Shown here in pieces: positions 23,622 through 34,328 of a stretch of DNA of 64,000 nt; position 1 is the first letter of the stretch, and each line of letters starts with the position of its first letter. A model generated the notes under the pieces. It had not been told where the DNA came from. It was given only the letters and a program-made list of their open reading frames with translations, and did no database searches. Source of the DNA: Papilionanthe hookeriana x Papilionanthe teres. Lineage: Eukaryota > Streptophyta > Magnoliopsida > Asparagales > Orchidaceae. The stretch spans positions 41,844 through 105,843 of the forward strand of contig JAKZJZ010000071.1 of assembly GCA_022702705.1 (NCBI GenBank), in the 5' to 3' direction. Position numbers and translations under genes: made by a program.

Positions 23622-24108
23622 GATTCCTCTCTCCATTATAATCGAATAATTCGCTTTCAAAAATCGGTAGTGTATCCATGTCCACTAATGGAACAAACTA
23701 CCCCTCTTTCCGTTGGAATACTATGTTCATTTCTATCTTGAACAAGTATAGCCAACATTCTCTCGGATTTAGGAGCCACTTGTTTAGACACCCCTAAGCA
23801 GAGAGGTTCGAGATCCTTTACCTCATTTCGAGGTGGGGTGGACCCCGATAGGTGTTAGTTTAGGAATGATCCTTCGAGTCGGGAAGTCTTGCTTAAGACT
23901 TTCTTTTCCTTTCTGAATCGGATTCCTTACCTTCTCTACACCTTTGAACGTTCCGTTCTAAATAAACAAACCCTCTAATAAGTGATTCTTTTAACAAATG
24001 ATAAATACATGAACAAAGAATGAGTTCGGACTCTTTTCGATTCCTTTCTTTTCGTCTGAAGAAAAGAAGCATAACTTGAGGCCCGACAACCGAGAATCTA
24101 CCTGCGAA
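23622..24108 (+). other. Element B 5' UTR
   Basis: Leader between primer site and first ATG (24109). It contains TGGACCCCGATAGGTGTT at 23839-23856, the near-complement of the polypurine-tract region ACACCTATTGGGGGTCCA at 36246-36263. Element C keeps the perfect 18-base match. No convincing ORF is present. Confidence 0.6.
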
Positions 24109-25360
24109 ATGGAAGCCCCGAGCCGATTTTCTCCTTCACCGACGGACTTGGACTTCGTCGTCATAAGGATGAGACTGCCCGACAATGGGGTCATCCGATT
24201 TGGACGAGGGATTTGAAAACACGAACGTCAAGGTCACCGACGTCTCCCTCTTTGCACCGACAAACAAGGTATCGAAGGCGAGGAACCCTGCGCGAGTTCG
24301 ACCTTAGGTCGACCCGAGAGTTTCCTCCTACGAAGGGTCCGACTAGGAGAATGCTTGCTTGTCCGCGGGAGGAGCATTCTCACTACCCCCCCGGTCTAGT
24401 TGTTTACGCACCTACCCCGACTTACGCCAAATCGAAGGGGAAAGGAATCCGAACTATGATAAACACTGTTACCGTGGAGGGTACGGATCTTCTGTAAGAC
24501 CTTCGTCTTCGAAATCGGGTCCGATTCGAAGATTCCTTCGGCTGACGAAGACCCAAGAAGAAATAGAAATAGAAGGATCGCCGGGAAGCCGGAGCTGCCT
24601 GAGATTGCTTTCTGGAGGAAATCCCGAATTGCTGAATATACACCGCCGAATATCACTGCGACTACATACCACTTTTGGGAGGAAGCGGGTTCCATCCCCT
24701 CTCCGCCGCAGAGGATGAAGAGAATGTTCGAAAGATTGCTTGCCACATTACCACGACCCGCATACTACGACGATAGCCGCAAGAAAAGAACTAGAACTAC
24801 GCCGTTTGCTCATTGCAAGCTTTGGTAGAAAAGTTAGCAAGGAAGGAAAAGCTGCCCGTGTCGGAAATTCTACGAAGGATAGGGCGGGTGCCAGTCGAAT
24901 CCCGTCTTGGGCCTCGAGTAGAACCCGCCGTCATGATAGAAAAGCCAAGCAAGAGAATGAAGGCTAGCCCGCCTGTCGTAGTATCAGGATTACAGATTAG
25001 GGAGGACACCACCTTCCAGCATTTGGCCGATAGACCATACGGTCGTAGACCTTCTGCTGCTAGAAGGATGGTGTGGCGTCCCACTACGGGGCGATTGAGG
25101 GCGAAACGACGGCCGAGAGAGAAAGTCTCGCCGGGAGGCTGGAATGCGAAGAAAGTGCTTACTACGATGAAGGGGACTCGTGAAAAAAGGACCCGGCAAC
25201 CATCGCATGACAACCACAAAGATACACGAAAGCTCCGCTAGAAGATGCCATGGAAAAGTTGAGAACCGACATCCGACGGTTGGCAAAAGAAGAGAAGAAA
25301 AGTTCGGAGATGAGATCGACTCATCGGAATTCATGGACAACGAATATGCGAGAAATCAAC
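24109..25360 (+). pseudogene. Element B N-terminal gag extension / ORF1
   Basis: The ATG at 24109 (MEAP) matches the start in element C (7226). One base is lost after the fifth codon relative to C, and further indels follow. Readable segments include KLARKEKLPVSEILRRIGRV (in 24813-25241) and a basic C-terminal part, then MEKLRTDIRRLAKEE leading to the gag start MVETRASS at 25361. No known domain is recognised. In Ogre elements an additional ORF precedes gag, and this may be its counterpart. Confidence 0.5.
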
Positions 25361-26964
25361 ATGGTTGAGACACGAGCTTCATCATCTTCTCGAGGTGCTC
25401 CTGCGGCCGCGAAAGAGAGGAGCCGGAGCCGATGAAGAGACGGCTTCGGGAAAAGGACGACACGATCGCTCGAATGGCGAAGAGGATGGAAGAGATGGCC
25501 ATAGCTCTAGCCACTCTCCAAAGTCGAGTACGACCACATAGAGAGACACCCCCGAAGTCATTCACATCGTAGACGGAGGGAAGGAAATTACATCCGTCAA
25601 TGGGGATGACCAGGTGAAAAAGGATACAACACGAAAGTATGATCCACGAAAAGGATATCAAGAACTTGGTAGAACGGCGAGTGCGAGAAGCCTAGCACAA
25701 TCGAAGAACGGGACATCTATTCGGACGGGTAGACCTTACCCGGAAGAGTTCGGCGATGTCCCGATACCCGAAGGGCTTCGTGCCACCTCCGTTTAAGACC
25801 TTCGACGGAACCGGGAACCCCGACGGCATGTTGCACACTTTCGTGCCGAGTTGTTGCAATGCGGCGGGAGCGATGCGCTACTCTTCCGACGGTTTGTTAG
25901 CGATCAGTCGGGGATCGCCTTCGGCTGGTATGCGGGATTACCGACGGATGCGTAAAGACATTCTCGGAGCTAGAGAGCCTCTTCATTAAGCGATTTGCCG
26001 GAGCTCGGCACCACATCACTATAGGTGATTTAGTGGTAGAGAAACAAAGGCCGAATGAAACTTTGGTGGATTACATACTTCGATGGAGAAACTTAAGCAT
26101 GAAGTGTGAACCACAAGCTGCAAGAACAACATGCGGTCGGCATCTTGCTTAAAAGCATTCACGGCCGATAGCACTTCTCCTCGAGGGATTCACTATTAAG
26201 ACTTTTGAGAAGTTGTTAAGCAAGGCGGAAGCTTGCAAGAAGAGGCGAAGCAATTAAGTTTTGCCGACAAGACGGACAAGCGAGAAGCCGGTGAAGACTT
26301 TCGAAAAGAAATGCGGGGTCGTTGCGGCGGTTGACAAAGGCGAACAAGCCGATGCGAAATACCACCGAAACGGCCGCGACAACCACAACAAAATTACCGG
26401 CAACCCCGGTCCAGCTATCGGTCGTCTCCGCGGTATGAACAACCGTCTCGTCCGCAACGTACATTGAGGGAGCTTACGAGCGAGAGAATATCCGTTCAAA
26501 AATGAAGCGATGCAAAGATGTTCCGTAGCTTAATGAAAACTCCAGATTTCCAGTGCGCAGAGCCCGAAAGACCGGAGGAAGTCGACAAGAAAGGTGATCC
26601 CGACTTTTGCCCCTACCATCGGATGCTTGGGCACAAGATAGAAGAGCGCATTACCTTCAAAAGTTGGCTCGACGACAACCTTCGGAAAGGAAATATAACA
26701 ATCCCGAAGGAGTACATGAAGGAACCCCGAAAGGAGGTTCCGTCGATGTTATCTCGGCCGATCCCGTCATTCGATAGATCCCTATGCAGGCGACGATGGA
26801 TGGACTACCGCACGGACGAGATCTTCGAAGAAGATTTTAGACAACATCCGAACCGCTTCGGTGCGAGCTTCGATTCGAGTTCGAGACCTGTTAAGCCGGT
26901 ACTTATCACTTGCGATGGAGGAACCACCTCGACGGGAGAAAATCGAAGAGAAGAAGAAAATTGA
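25361..26964 (+). pseudogene. gag: Element B gag core
   Basis: Structural capsid protein. Starts MVETRASSSSRGAPAAA, then a Lys/Glu helix, PYPEEF...YPKGFVPPPFKTFDGTGNP (about 25740-25830). The retrotransposon gag domain follows with HHITIGDLVVEKQRPNETLVDYILRWRNLSMKCE (about 26010-26110). A knuckle-like motif CPYHRMLGHKIEER lies at 26608-26649, where the last Cys is replaced by Arg. At least four frame changes occur. The intact-looking relative is at 43984-45270 in element A. Confidence 0.75.
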
Positions 26965-27738
26965 CGAAGAAGAGGGGATCGAGACTCCTAAGGCTAGACT
27001 AGGGGCTGCTTATCCTAGGATAGTTGTTTCCGATTCAGGGGAGAAATCCCTCGAACCTCTGACTCTGTATGATTATCTGCTCACTTCGGTGGGATCATAT
27101 AATGATAAGGGTGATGGCGTTGGCTACGTTTTGATTGTTTCTAACGATTACGTAACTAGCGACAATCCGGGCGTCGATTTCGATACCAACAACAATTCTC
27201 GAATCATACATGATCTCGACGATCAAAATGACGAAGAAGGCATCCATCGAGGAGGCTACGAGAGTTCGACGAGCAACGGATCTATCCGCGAGTTTCGAGG
27301 AGCTCCGGTTACGATAGAGTTAGAGCCTTCGGATTTGGAAGATAATCCGAGAAGAGCCGGTCATTCCGATTCGGGAGGAGACACCGACAAACTCGATACT
27401 AGATTCGGAAGAAATTACGAAGTCGACCTAAGAAGTGGAAAAGTTCTACCTCCGAGAATGGGTCCAAAAGACAAAGGAAAGCGGTGGTTGTTCAAGAAGA
27501 ACCAACCCAGCGAGAAGACATACCCATTCGAGAAGAAGCGAGACACGGGAGAACAAAGTGGACTACAACGTGCTAGCCCATCTTAGGAAACTACCGACCA
27601 GGCGAGCATTTACGATGCTCTCATCTTATCGAAAGGAGATGAGGAAGCTCGATCGAGGCCTTACTTGATCCGGAAATTTGCTTAGCTCGAATGGCGGAGA
27701 TTCCTTGGATGAGGTTTGCTCGTTAAAGGAACGACGAG
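26965..27738 (+). pseudogene. gag: Element B gag-protease linker
   Basis: The open stretch 26861-27586 (241 codons) covers most of it. It runs from EEPPRREKIEEKKKIDEEEG to PKARLGAAYPRIVVSDSGEK, an Asp/Asn-rich acidic part (NNNSRIIHDLDDQNDEEG) and PPRMGPKDKGK. The pre-protease NVLAHLRKLP motif follows in other frames up to 27738. No enzymatic domain is seen. Its order and composition are the same in C and A. Confidence 0.65.
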
Positions 27739-28257
27739 GTGTCACCTTCACGGACAATGACCTACTACTTGGGACGGCGGATCACGACCGACCGTTGTAC
27801 ATTTCGATTACTAATTGGGAAGTTTACGCTCTCCGGAGTATTGGTGGATCCGGGAGCATCAATCAATATAATGAGTCTTCGAACACTAGCATACTTGGAA
27901 ATTGATGCTCGTGAGCTCGAGGCCGACAAAATGTTATTAAGAGGATTCAACCAGAAAGGAGAAAGAGCCCTCGGGTCAATAACGCTACTGATGAAGACCG
28001 GTGATTTAGCAAAGACAACCGCAAAATTTCATATAATCGATTCGAAACGTCGTTCAACGCTCTCCTGGGCCGACCATGGATACATGAAAACAGGATGGTA
28101 CCATCATCTCTGCATCAGTGCATCAAATATTACGATGGAGGGGAACAGTGCATCAAAGGTGACTTGCAACCATTCTCCGTACATGAAATTGGAATCCATG
28201 AAGATGCGGCTTATTATGCACCGCCAAAGAAAACAATCTTCTCCAGAGATACCGTAA
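27739..28257 (+). CDS. pol: Element B aspartic protease (open segment)
   Basis: A 172-codon open segment. It contains GKFTLSGVLVDPGASINIM with the catalytic Asp in DPGAS at 27847-27861, then LRTLAYLEIDARELEADKM, KTGDLAKTTAKFHIIDS. The flap/C-terminal GRPWIH equivalent is shifted out of frame near 28050 (the A copy reads ETSFNALLGRPWIHENRM). It would release the mature proteins from Gag-Pol inside particles. It is an internal part of the polyprotein, so the first Met is not a true start. Confidence 0.8.
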   Translation: MSPSRTMTYYLGRRITTDRCTFRLLIGKFTLSGVLVDPGASINIMSLRTLAYLEIDARELEADKMLLRGFNQKGERALGSITLLMKTGDLAKTTAKFHIIDSKRRSTLSWADHGYMKTGWYHHLCISASNITMEGNSASKVTCNHSPYMKLESMKMRLIMHRQRKQSSPEIP

Positions 28258-29330
28258 CAAATAAAGCAAAGAAAGTTCGGGACAACGAAGAACACCGAAG
28301 TTCTAGTCCAACGATCACTCACCACTCCCTTCCGGCGAGATGGTGAAGGTTTCTCCACGACTCGCATCCGAGGTCGAGGCCGGGGACGAGGCCGTGGTAG
28401 AGACACTAGGACAATTGGACGGAAGAAACCAACCATCAATGTTGATTGGGATGATAGTTACGAAGAAGAAAAGAAATCGAAGCAAGAAGCGACAACAATA
28501 AGTCGAAAGAAGCCGCAATACAAAGATCTCCTCGAAGATGAAAAGAACGAAGAATACAAATCAATGTACGAGAAGATTAACCACTACGTACATACTTATG
28601 ACCCTAACTCCGATCCATTCTAATAAGATCGAGGGTATGGAGGTCGAAGAGGTACGTAGTGACGGTGCAAAGCCGATCAAATTCTACCGTGGTGCTTCTT
28701 CCTCCAAAGCGAAAATAATGTACAATTCGAAGATGTCACTTCATCGAAATTAATGGAATTACCTTTTGAGTGGTACTCTCCACTGTGTTCAAAATTTAAT
28801 TCAACGTGGTTTCTTACCTCGACAATGGACAAGAGGCCGATCACAACATTTTGAAAAGTTATGGAATAACTCCGGCCGTCCTCCCCATTCAAAGTATGGA
28901 CTCGGATTCGGCACAGTAGGGTCAGTTGACGATACTGAATTTTGCTTGGTTGTCACTTGCAAATCCAATGAAAACTGCATGGAAACTACAGACGAACTCG
29001 AAGATTTACAAATTGGAGACGCTCCACCAGAATTCGAAGAGGAAATTAAATCCACGATAGATGAGTTAACGGAAGTTAACTTGGGTACTAGCGAAGAGCC
29101 TAGACCTACCTTTGTTAGCTCCTTACTCGATAAAGAAGACTCCGAAGAAATAATCAAGTTATTAATGGAATTTAAAGACTGTTTTGCTTGGAGCTACGAT
29201 GAAATGCCGAGATTAGCCCCGGAGGTTGCGGTCCATAAGCTAGGAGTGGATCCTGCACGTTCCGATCGGACGAGGTCCCGGAAGAATGCGTCCGGAAATC
29301 GAACAACAAGTCATAGCCGAAGTTAAAAAG
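28258..29330 (+). pseudogene. pol: Element B protease-RT linker with Arg/Gly-rich tract
   Basis: Includes an RGRGRGRGR tract at about 28362-28408 and a Lys/Glu-rich part (28440-28600). The pre-RT segment NENCMETTDELEDLQIGDAP and EIIKLLMEFKDCFAWSYDEM follows in an open stretch of 186 codons (28766-29326). The Arg/Gly tract resembles RNA-binding RGG/GR regions, but this is compositional evidence only. Confidence 0.7.
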
Positions 29331-30030
29331 CTAATAGACGCTAAATTTGTCCGTGAAGAACAATACCCGACACGGCTAGCCAACGTAGTGCCGGTCGAGA
29401 AGAAGAATGGTCGGATCAGAATTTGTGTGGACTTCGAGAGATTTAAACAAGGCATGTCCAAAAGATGAATTCCCTCTACCGATTCCGGAGGCGATGATCG
29501 ATATTGCTTCGACACATGAAATATTCTCATTCATGGATGGATCTTCGGGATACAACCGGATAAAAATGGCTCCGAGAAGATGAAAAGCTTACGGCATTCG
29601 AACGCCGATCGGAGTATTTTGCTACACGGTGATGCCATTCGGATCGAAGAACGCGGGAGCGACCTACCAAAGAGCAATGACAAGAATTTTTGATGATCTC
29701 ATCCACGATCAAGTCGAGTGCTACGTGGACGATGTCGTCATCAAAAGCAAAGTAAAGGAAAACCACTTGTATGATTTGAGAATTGTTTTCGAACGATTAA
29801 GACAATTTAACCTTAAGATGAATCCTTAAAATGCGCCTTCGGCGTCACCTCCGGAAATTCTTAGGATTCGTTGTCCGACATCGTGGAATTGAAATCGACC
29901 GGAGAAGATTAAAGCCATCTTAGAAATGCCGCCTCCCAAAACCTTAAAACAACTACGATCTTTTCGAGGGAAGTCGGCATATCTTCGACGCTTTATCTCG
30001 AGCACTGTCGGGTAGGTGTCGGCCTTTCTC
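29286..30030 (+). pseudogene. pol: Element B reverse transcriptase
   Basis: RT fingers and palm read in pieces: IDAKFVREEQYPTRLANVVP and NGRIRICVDFERF (29286-29468), PLPIPEAMIDIAS...FMDGSSGYN, then MMPFGSKNAGATYQRAM with catalytic YVDD at 29722-29733. The FNLKMNP/CAFGV and FLGFVV-like motifs follow after a frameshift near 29829, then PPPKTLKQLRSF...YLRRF. Motif order and length fit a complete Tat RT. The frame breaks are single-base and may be partly technical. Confidence 0.85.
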
Positions 30031-30530
30031 GGCACTAGTTAAAAAGGACGCCAAATTTATTTGGGAAGAGAAATGCCGAAAGGCCTTCGAAGACATTAAA
30101 CAATATTTAATGACACCTCCTGTCTTAGCGACCCCAGGTCTCGGAGTAGACCGGCGATACTTTACACCGCGGCTCTAGACGACTCCCTCGGAGCCACTGT
30201 TGGCCAGGTCGATGATGAGGGTAAAGAAAATGCTCTTTACTACTTAAGCCGTCGTTTACTTCCGACGGAGGTAAGGTATCCCGCAATTGAAAAGCATTGT
30301 TTGGCCACGATCTTCGCCGCTCAAAAGCTCGGGCACTACATGCTTTCTCATAAGGTCGACTTGATTTCGAAGTTTAATCCATTGCAATACTTGATGACTC
30401 GTCCAACACTTTCCGGCGGACTTGCCGGATGGTCGATGATATTATTGCAATTCGATATAACTTTCGTGCCTCTGCGTGCCGTAAAGGGACAAGTCTTAGC
30501 GGACTTCCTCGCGGCACACCCTTTGCGGCC
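30031..30530 (+). pseudogene. pol: Element B first RNase H (degenerate gypsy type)
   Basis: Follows RT with KKDAKFIWEEKCRKAFEDIKQY and LLPTEVRYPAIEKHCLATIFAAQKLGHYML. Then LISKFNPLQYLMTRPTL, where an active RNase H would carry its last Asp, and VKGQVLADFLAAHP. The residue pattern matches the non-catalytic RNase H 'connection' described in Tat elements, which rely on a second RNase H. One open frame covers 30301-30687. Confidence 0.75.
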
Positions 30531-30593
30531 GAATCTCCTCTCGATGACGATCTGCCGAGATGAACAAATAATGAGCCTAGAAGACCACGATGA

Positions 30594-31030
30594 TCGACGT
30601 TGGGAATTGTATTTCGACGGAGCATCTTCGGCACACAAAGACGAAGAATCGCAAGTGATAGTGCCGGTAAGGCGGGAATCGGGCTAATCTTTATAACACC
30701 GGAGCGGGGGATGTTAAGATACTCCTACCACTTGACGGAACCGTGTACAAACAACGAAGCGGAATACGAAGCCCTCATAACGGGATTGGAATTAACCATT
30801 CGAATGGGGATAACGGACATCAACATCTACGGGGATTCACGGTTAATCATTCGACGGATCGCCGGACAATACGGAATTTTTAAACGAAGACTCGAACAAT
30901 ACTTCCGGTATGCTGTACAGTTGTTGGAACGATTCCAAATGTGACAATCTACAAAATTCCTAGAAAAGAGAATGCTTTAGCAGATGCTTTAGCCCGTCTC
31001 GCAAAAGAATTTGCTGTTTGCAAGATGAAT
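30594..31030 (+). pseudogene. pol: Element B second (archaeal-type) RNase H
   Basis: WELYFDGASSAHKDEES opens the domain (first catalytic Asp in YFDG). Then come a shifted frame with GIGLIFITPERGMLRYSYHL, NNEAEYEALITGLELTI (Glu) and IYGDSRLIIR (Asp), and after a further shift ENALADALA (last Asp). This acquired RNase H is the marker of the Tat lineage. Compared with A (49221-49650), conserved Gln codons are Arg here (IIQQIAGQY versus IIRRIAGQY) through CAA/CAG to CGA/CGG. Confidence 0.8.
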
Positions 31031-31229
31031 CGGTGGAAGTGTCGGTTCACGGACGTCGGGTCCTATCACGGCTCGACATAGACACGGTACACAAATCGAA
31101 AAAGAAAAAGAATCGATTGCGGCGGTGACGGAAAACACGGAAGATTGGCGACGGCCATTGATGGACTACACGCAAACGGGAAAGCTACCGGACGATAGGT
31201 CGGCTGGCCCATCGGATCGAAAAGAACTG

Positions 31230-32389
31230 CGTCCTACGCATTAATAAACAACACATTATACGGAAGGTCTTTTGATCGAATGTGGCTAAGGTGCCTAAGC
31301 GGGTACGAGGCCCGTGAAATTGTTAAAGAGGTGCATTCGGGACTGCGTGGCGCTCACCGATCGGGTCCGAAAATGAAGATGAAAATTAAAAGACTAGAGT
31401 ACTACGGCCCTCGATGATGACCGATCGCATGAAAATCGCGAAGGCGTCACCGATGCCGAGTGCACGGAGTGGTTCTACACCGACCTCCGAATGTGCTACA
31501 CCCGACAATTGCGTCGTGGCCATTTGAATGTTGAGGCACGGATATAGTGGGTCCGATAGAACCACCATCTTCGAAAGGACATCGTTTCATTCTTGCGGCT
31601 ACTGATTACTTTTCCAGTGGGCGGACAGTTCCACTTAGAGAAGTGAAAGCACACCACGTGCTTACGGTTTTCAAGAACCAAGTTGTCTACCGTTTCGGAG
31701 TGCCGCGCGAGATCATTTCGGATAATGGGTCGGCATTCGAAGCACACAAATCAACAATTTTGTCGGGAGACACGGAATCGGCGGCGATACTCGACAATTT
31801 ACTACCCGAGAGCAAACGGCCTCGGCGAGGCTTTTAATAAAACTCTCGTTCAAATCTTAAAGAAAACCTTGGACGATAATAAGAGAAATTGGCACGAGAA
31901 ATTGTTAGAAGCCTTATGGGCCTGCGGACAACCTTCGAACCCCTACTCGAAGCTACACCTTACGCTCGCGGTGTATGGGTCCGAGCGAGTGTTACCTTTA
32001 GAGGTTCGGCTTCCTTCACTCGGAATTGCGATTGCAAATAAGATCACGACGAAGAAAACGCCGGATTACGACTCGAAGAATTAGAAAGCTTGGAAGGGAA
32101 AAGACTTGCGGCGCAACGGAATTTAGAACTATATCGAGCTAAGATGGTTCGAACCCATGACAAAGCGAGTCCGCCCGAGAACCTTCGAAGTTGGTGACTT
32201 AGTTCTCGTTCTCGAGAGACCTATTCTTGCACACCGCAAGATAGGAGGAAAATTTGAACCCACTTGGGAAGGACCGTTTGTGGTTGAAGCGGTATACTCG
32301 GGAGGTTCTACCGGCTAGTGAATTGCCGGGGAGAACGACATATGCTTCCGATCGACGGACGATACTTGAAAAAATATTACGCTACCTGA
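31230..32389 (+). pseudogene. pol: Element B integrase
   Basis: Inserts the cDNA into chromosomes. The N-terminal HHCC region is read around 31310-31480 (HSG...AHRSGP and a damaged CHQCQ-like pair). The catalytic core has GTDIVGPIEPPSSKGHRFILAATDYF-like sequence (31530-31620), FGVPREIISDNGSAFEAH (31690-31750) and GLGEAFNKTLVQILKK (about 31820-31870), giving the D, D, E residues. The C-terminal part (LESLEGKRLA..., GKFEPTWEGPFVVEA) ends at a stop at 32387-32389. No chromodomain follows. Frames are broken. Confidence 0.82.
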
Positions 32390-32686
32390 TGTTTCGAAGG
32401 AATGAATTCTTCATCCCTAAGAAACACGGGTGAAGTAATTACTTATGATTGGGTCCGAACCCAAAAAAAAAATAATAAAATGTGCTAAGATAAATAAAAT
32501 CATGATAATTAAGTTTTCCTTGTTTCCTTTTTCAAATCGAGATCTCTTCCGGATCTTATCCTACTTCATTCCTGTTAAATTTCAAAATATAAGAATAATG
32601 AAAAAATGTATCTTTAATAAACATTTTCTTAATGTTCTTGTTCTTAGTACAGCCCACGATCCTTTTCCTTGTCTTTTCGCGGGGAA
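32390..32686 (+). other. Element B pol-ORF2 intergenic region, A/T-rich
   Basis: About 300 bp between the pol stop and the ORF2 ATG. It is A/T-rich and ends in a pyrimidine-rich run followed by CGCGG; the A copy has CGCAG there. It holds no supported gene. It may be an intron 3' part or an intercistronic spacer. Confidence 0.5.
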
Positions 32687-34328
32687 ATGTCGAACGGGCG
32701 GTTGGTCTTGAACTTTAAGAATGGCGTAAGCCTTGCACTCGATGAAAAGAGGGTGAAAGATGGAGCGATAATCGAGATTGACTCGGATTTCGCACCGGCG
32801 AGCCTACGATACGAAGAAAGTGAGCCGGGTCCCGGTTAACCGAGAAGAACTACCCGGGCGGACGAGTGATGAAAGTGGGTGGCCCAAGCCACCAATCCAA
32901 CAACGAGAAAGAAAAGCAAACACCGAAGAAGACGAAAATGAAGTCCGTAGTCACTACGGCGGAGGGCGAGGCTTGTCGGCGCCGCGCCCGCGAGAGATGC
33001 AAGAAGTTCGGAGGGCTACTCTCACGGCCACGCAACGAAGAAATAAGAATCGCCGCATCCGTAAAATGTTAACAAAACTAGCTGCGGACCGGCGCGATGA
33101 GGCAATTGCTTAATGCCGGCACATACATTTCAAGGACACCGGTTCACCGGGAACACGAAAAAGGAGGCCGGCTCCTAGAATAACGAAAGAACCGGGGAAA
33201 TCTCCGGAAGATCGGGAAGAAGAAGGCTACCACGCCACCGGATAGAACCACCGGCGGTGCATGACCTTGTTGCGAAGCGGCCCGGGGGATGTCCCGACGG
33301 GCATCATCCACGAGGAGCCGAGGTATGCGGGGGAACGTGAAGGGATTGAACCATATATCCCACAATACGTCACAAGGCCTCGCCATCGCGGATCATTCCG
33401 GAATACGAGCTGGAGAGGATGCGGAATGTTGAAAAGAAAACTTTCGAATACTTCGAGAGAATTAAAGGAAGAAGAATCAACATACTTAGAAGGCCTCGAG
33501 CTACACACGACGTATTCTCGGAGTATGAACAACGACAAATCGTGGATCGTATCCGGGATGCGAAAAGAATGGGCCGAGCGAGCCGCACTGAGGGAAAACA
33601 CATACTCGGAACCCCGGAGATGGATGCCGGGAAAGGAAGAATCACAATACTGATGCGGATGCTTGCTACAACTTTCTTGAAGACGGGAAGGAAACCCACC
33701 GGGGATACTTCGTCATGGGCGAGTAGATCCGATGCCATTAGTTATCGAAGAGAATGGTGAAAAGATTGATAACATGGAGGGTACTGCCGACGGATTGCAT
33801 ACCCAATAGCTGCATTATCAACATCTACAAACGGGGTGATTGCATACCCCCACATATTGATCACCACGACTTCGTCGGACCTTTACGCACGGTCTCTTTC
33901 TTGAATGAGTGCAACATCATGTTCGGATCGACCTCCGGATAGCGAGGCCGGGTGAGTTCCGAGGGCCGGTAAAGATACCTTTACCGGTGGGTTCCGTCAT
34001 GATGCTGCGAGGTAACGGAGCGGATATCGCAAAGCATTGCATACCGGGGGTGCCGGTGGAGCGAATCTCGGTTACTTTCGGGAGGATGGACGACGAGCAA
34101 AATACCTTACCATTTCCGACCGGATCCGGAGCTAGAGAACCTCCGGCCTTACGAGCCGTGAGTTACATGGGAAATATCACACCTCCGATGTACATCCGGC
34201 CGGCATCCTTGCCAAGGATGGCTTGGAAGGTGATGTTATTGACCATGTACCTCACTTATTCGGACATGGATTTTTTGACGGATGCTTCTTTTGATGGATC
34301 AACAAAGATCATACACGATCCGTTTTGA
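32687..34328 (+). CDS. Element B ORF2: protein with C-terminal ALKBH9/10-like (AlkB) dioxygenase domain, frame-disrupted
   Basis: A second ORF after integrase. The ATG at 32687 (MSNGRLVLNFKNGVSLALDE) is shared with A. The N-terminal ~250 codons are basic and unrecognised (QRRNKNRRIRKMLTKLAADRR). From about 33470 the sequence matches plant ALKBH9/ALKBH10 RNA m6A demethylases: FSEYEQRQIVD, EPRRWMPGKGRITI, VLPTDCIPNSCIINIYKRGD, PPHIDHHDF, TVSFLNECNIMFGS, PLPVGSVMMLRGNGADIAKH and ERISVTFGRMDD. Fe(II) ligands are His 33853-33855, Asp 33859-33861 and His 34035-34037. The 2-oxoglutarate Arg is at 34062-34064. Family members remove methyl groups from RNA with Fe(II) and 2-oxoglutarate; activity here is inferred. 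At least three frameshifts occur, many at suspect CG-type sites. No signal peptide or membrane segment is seen, so it is not env-like. Confidence 0.85.

Noticed and set aside
30741..30961. RIP-like or methylcytosine-deamination mutation of old copies
   Set aside because: The bias runs the other way: CG is gained where conserved codons require CA or TG, so deamination cannot explain it.
31800..32389. Chromodomain at the end of integrase
   Set aside because: The integrase C-terminus ends with the GPFVVEA...NG.YLKKYY tail and a stop; no chromodomain sequence follows, consistent with a non-chromovirus Tat element.
32687..34328. ORF2 as an env-like gene
   Set aside because: No signal peptide, membrane segment or coiled-coil envelope layout; the AlkB dioxygenase motifs explain the C-terminal half.
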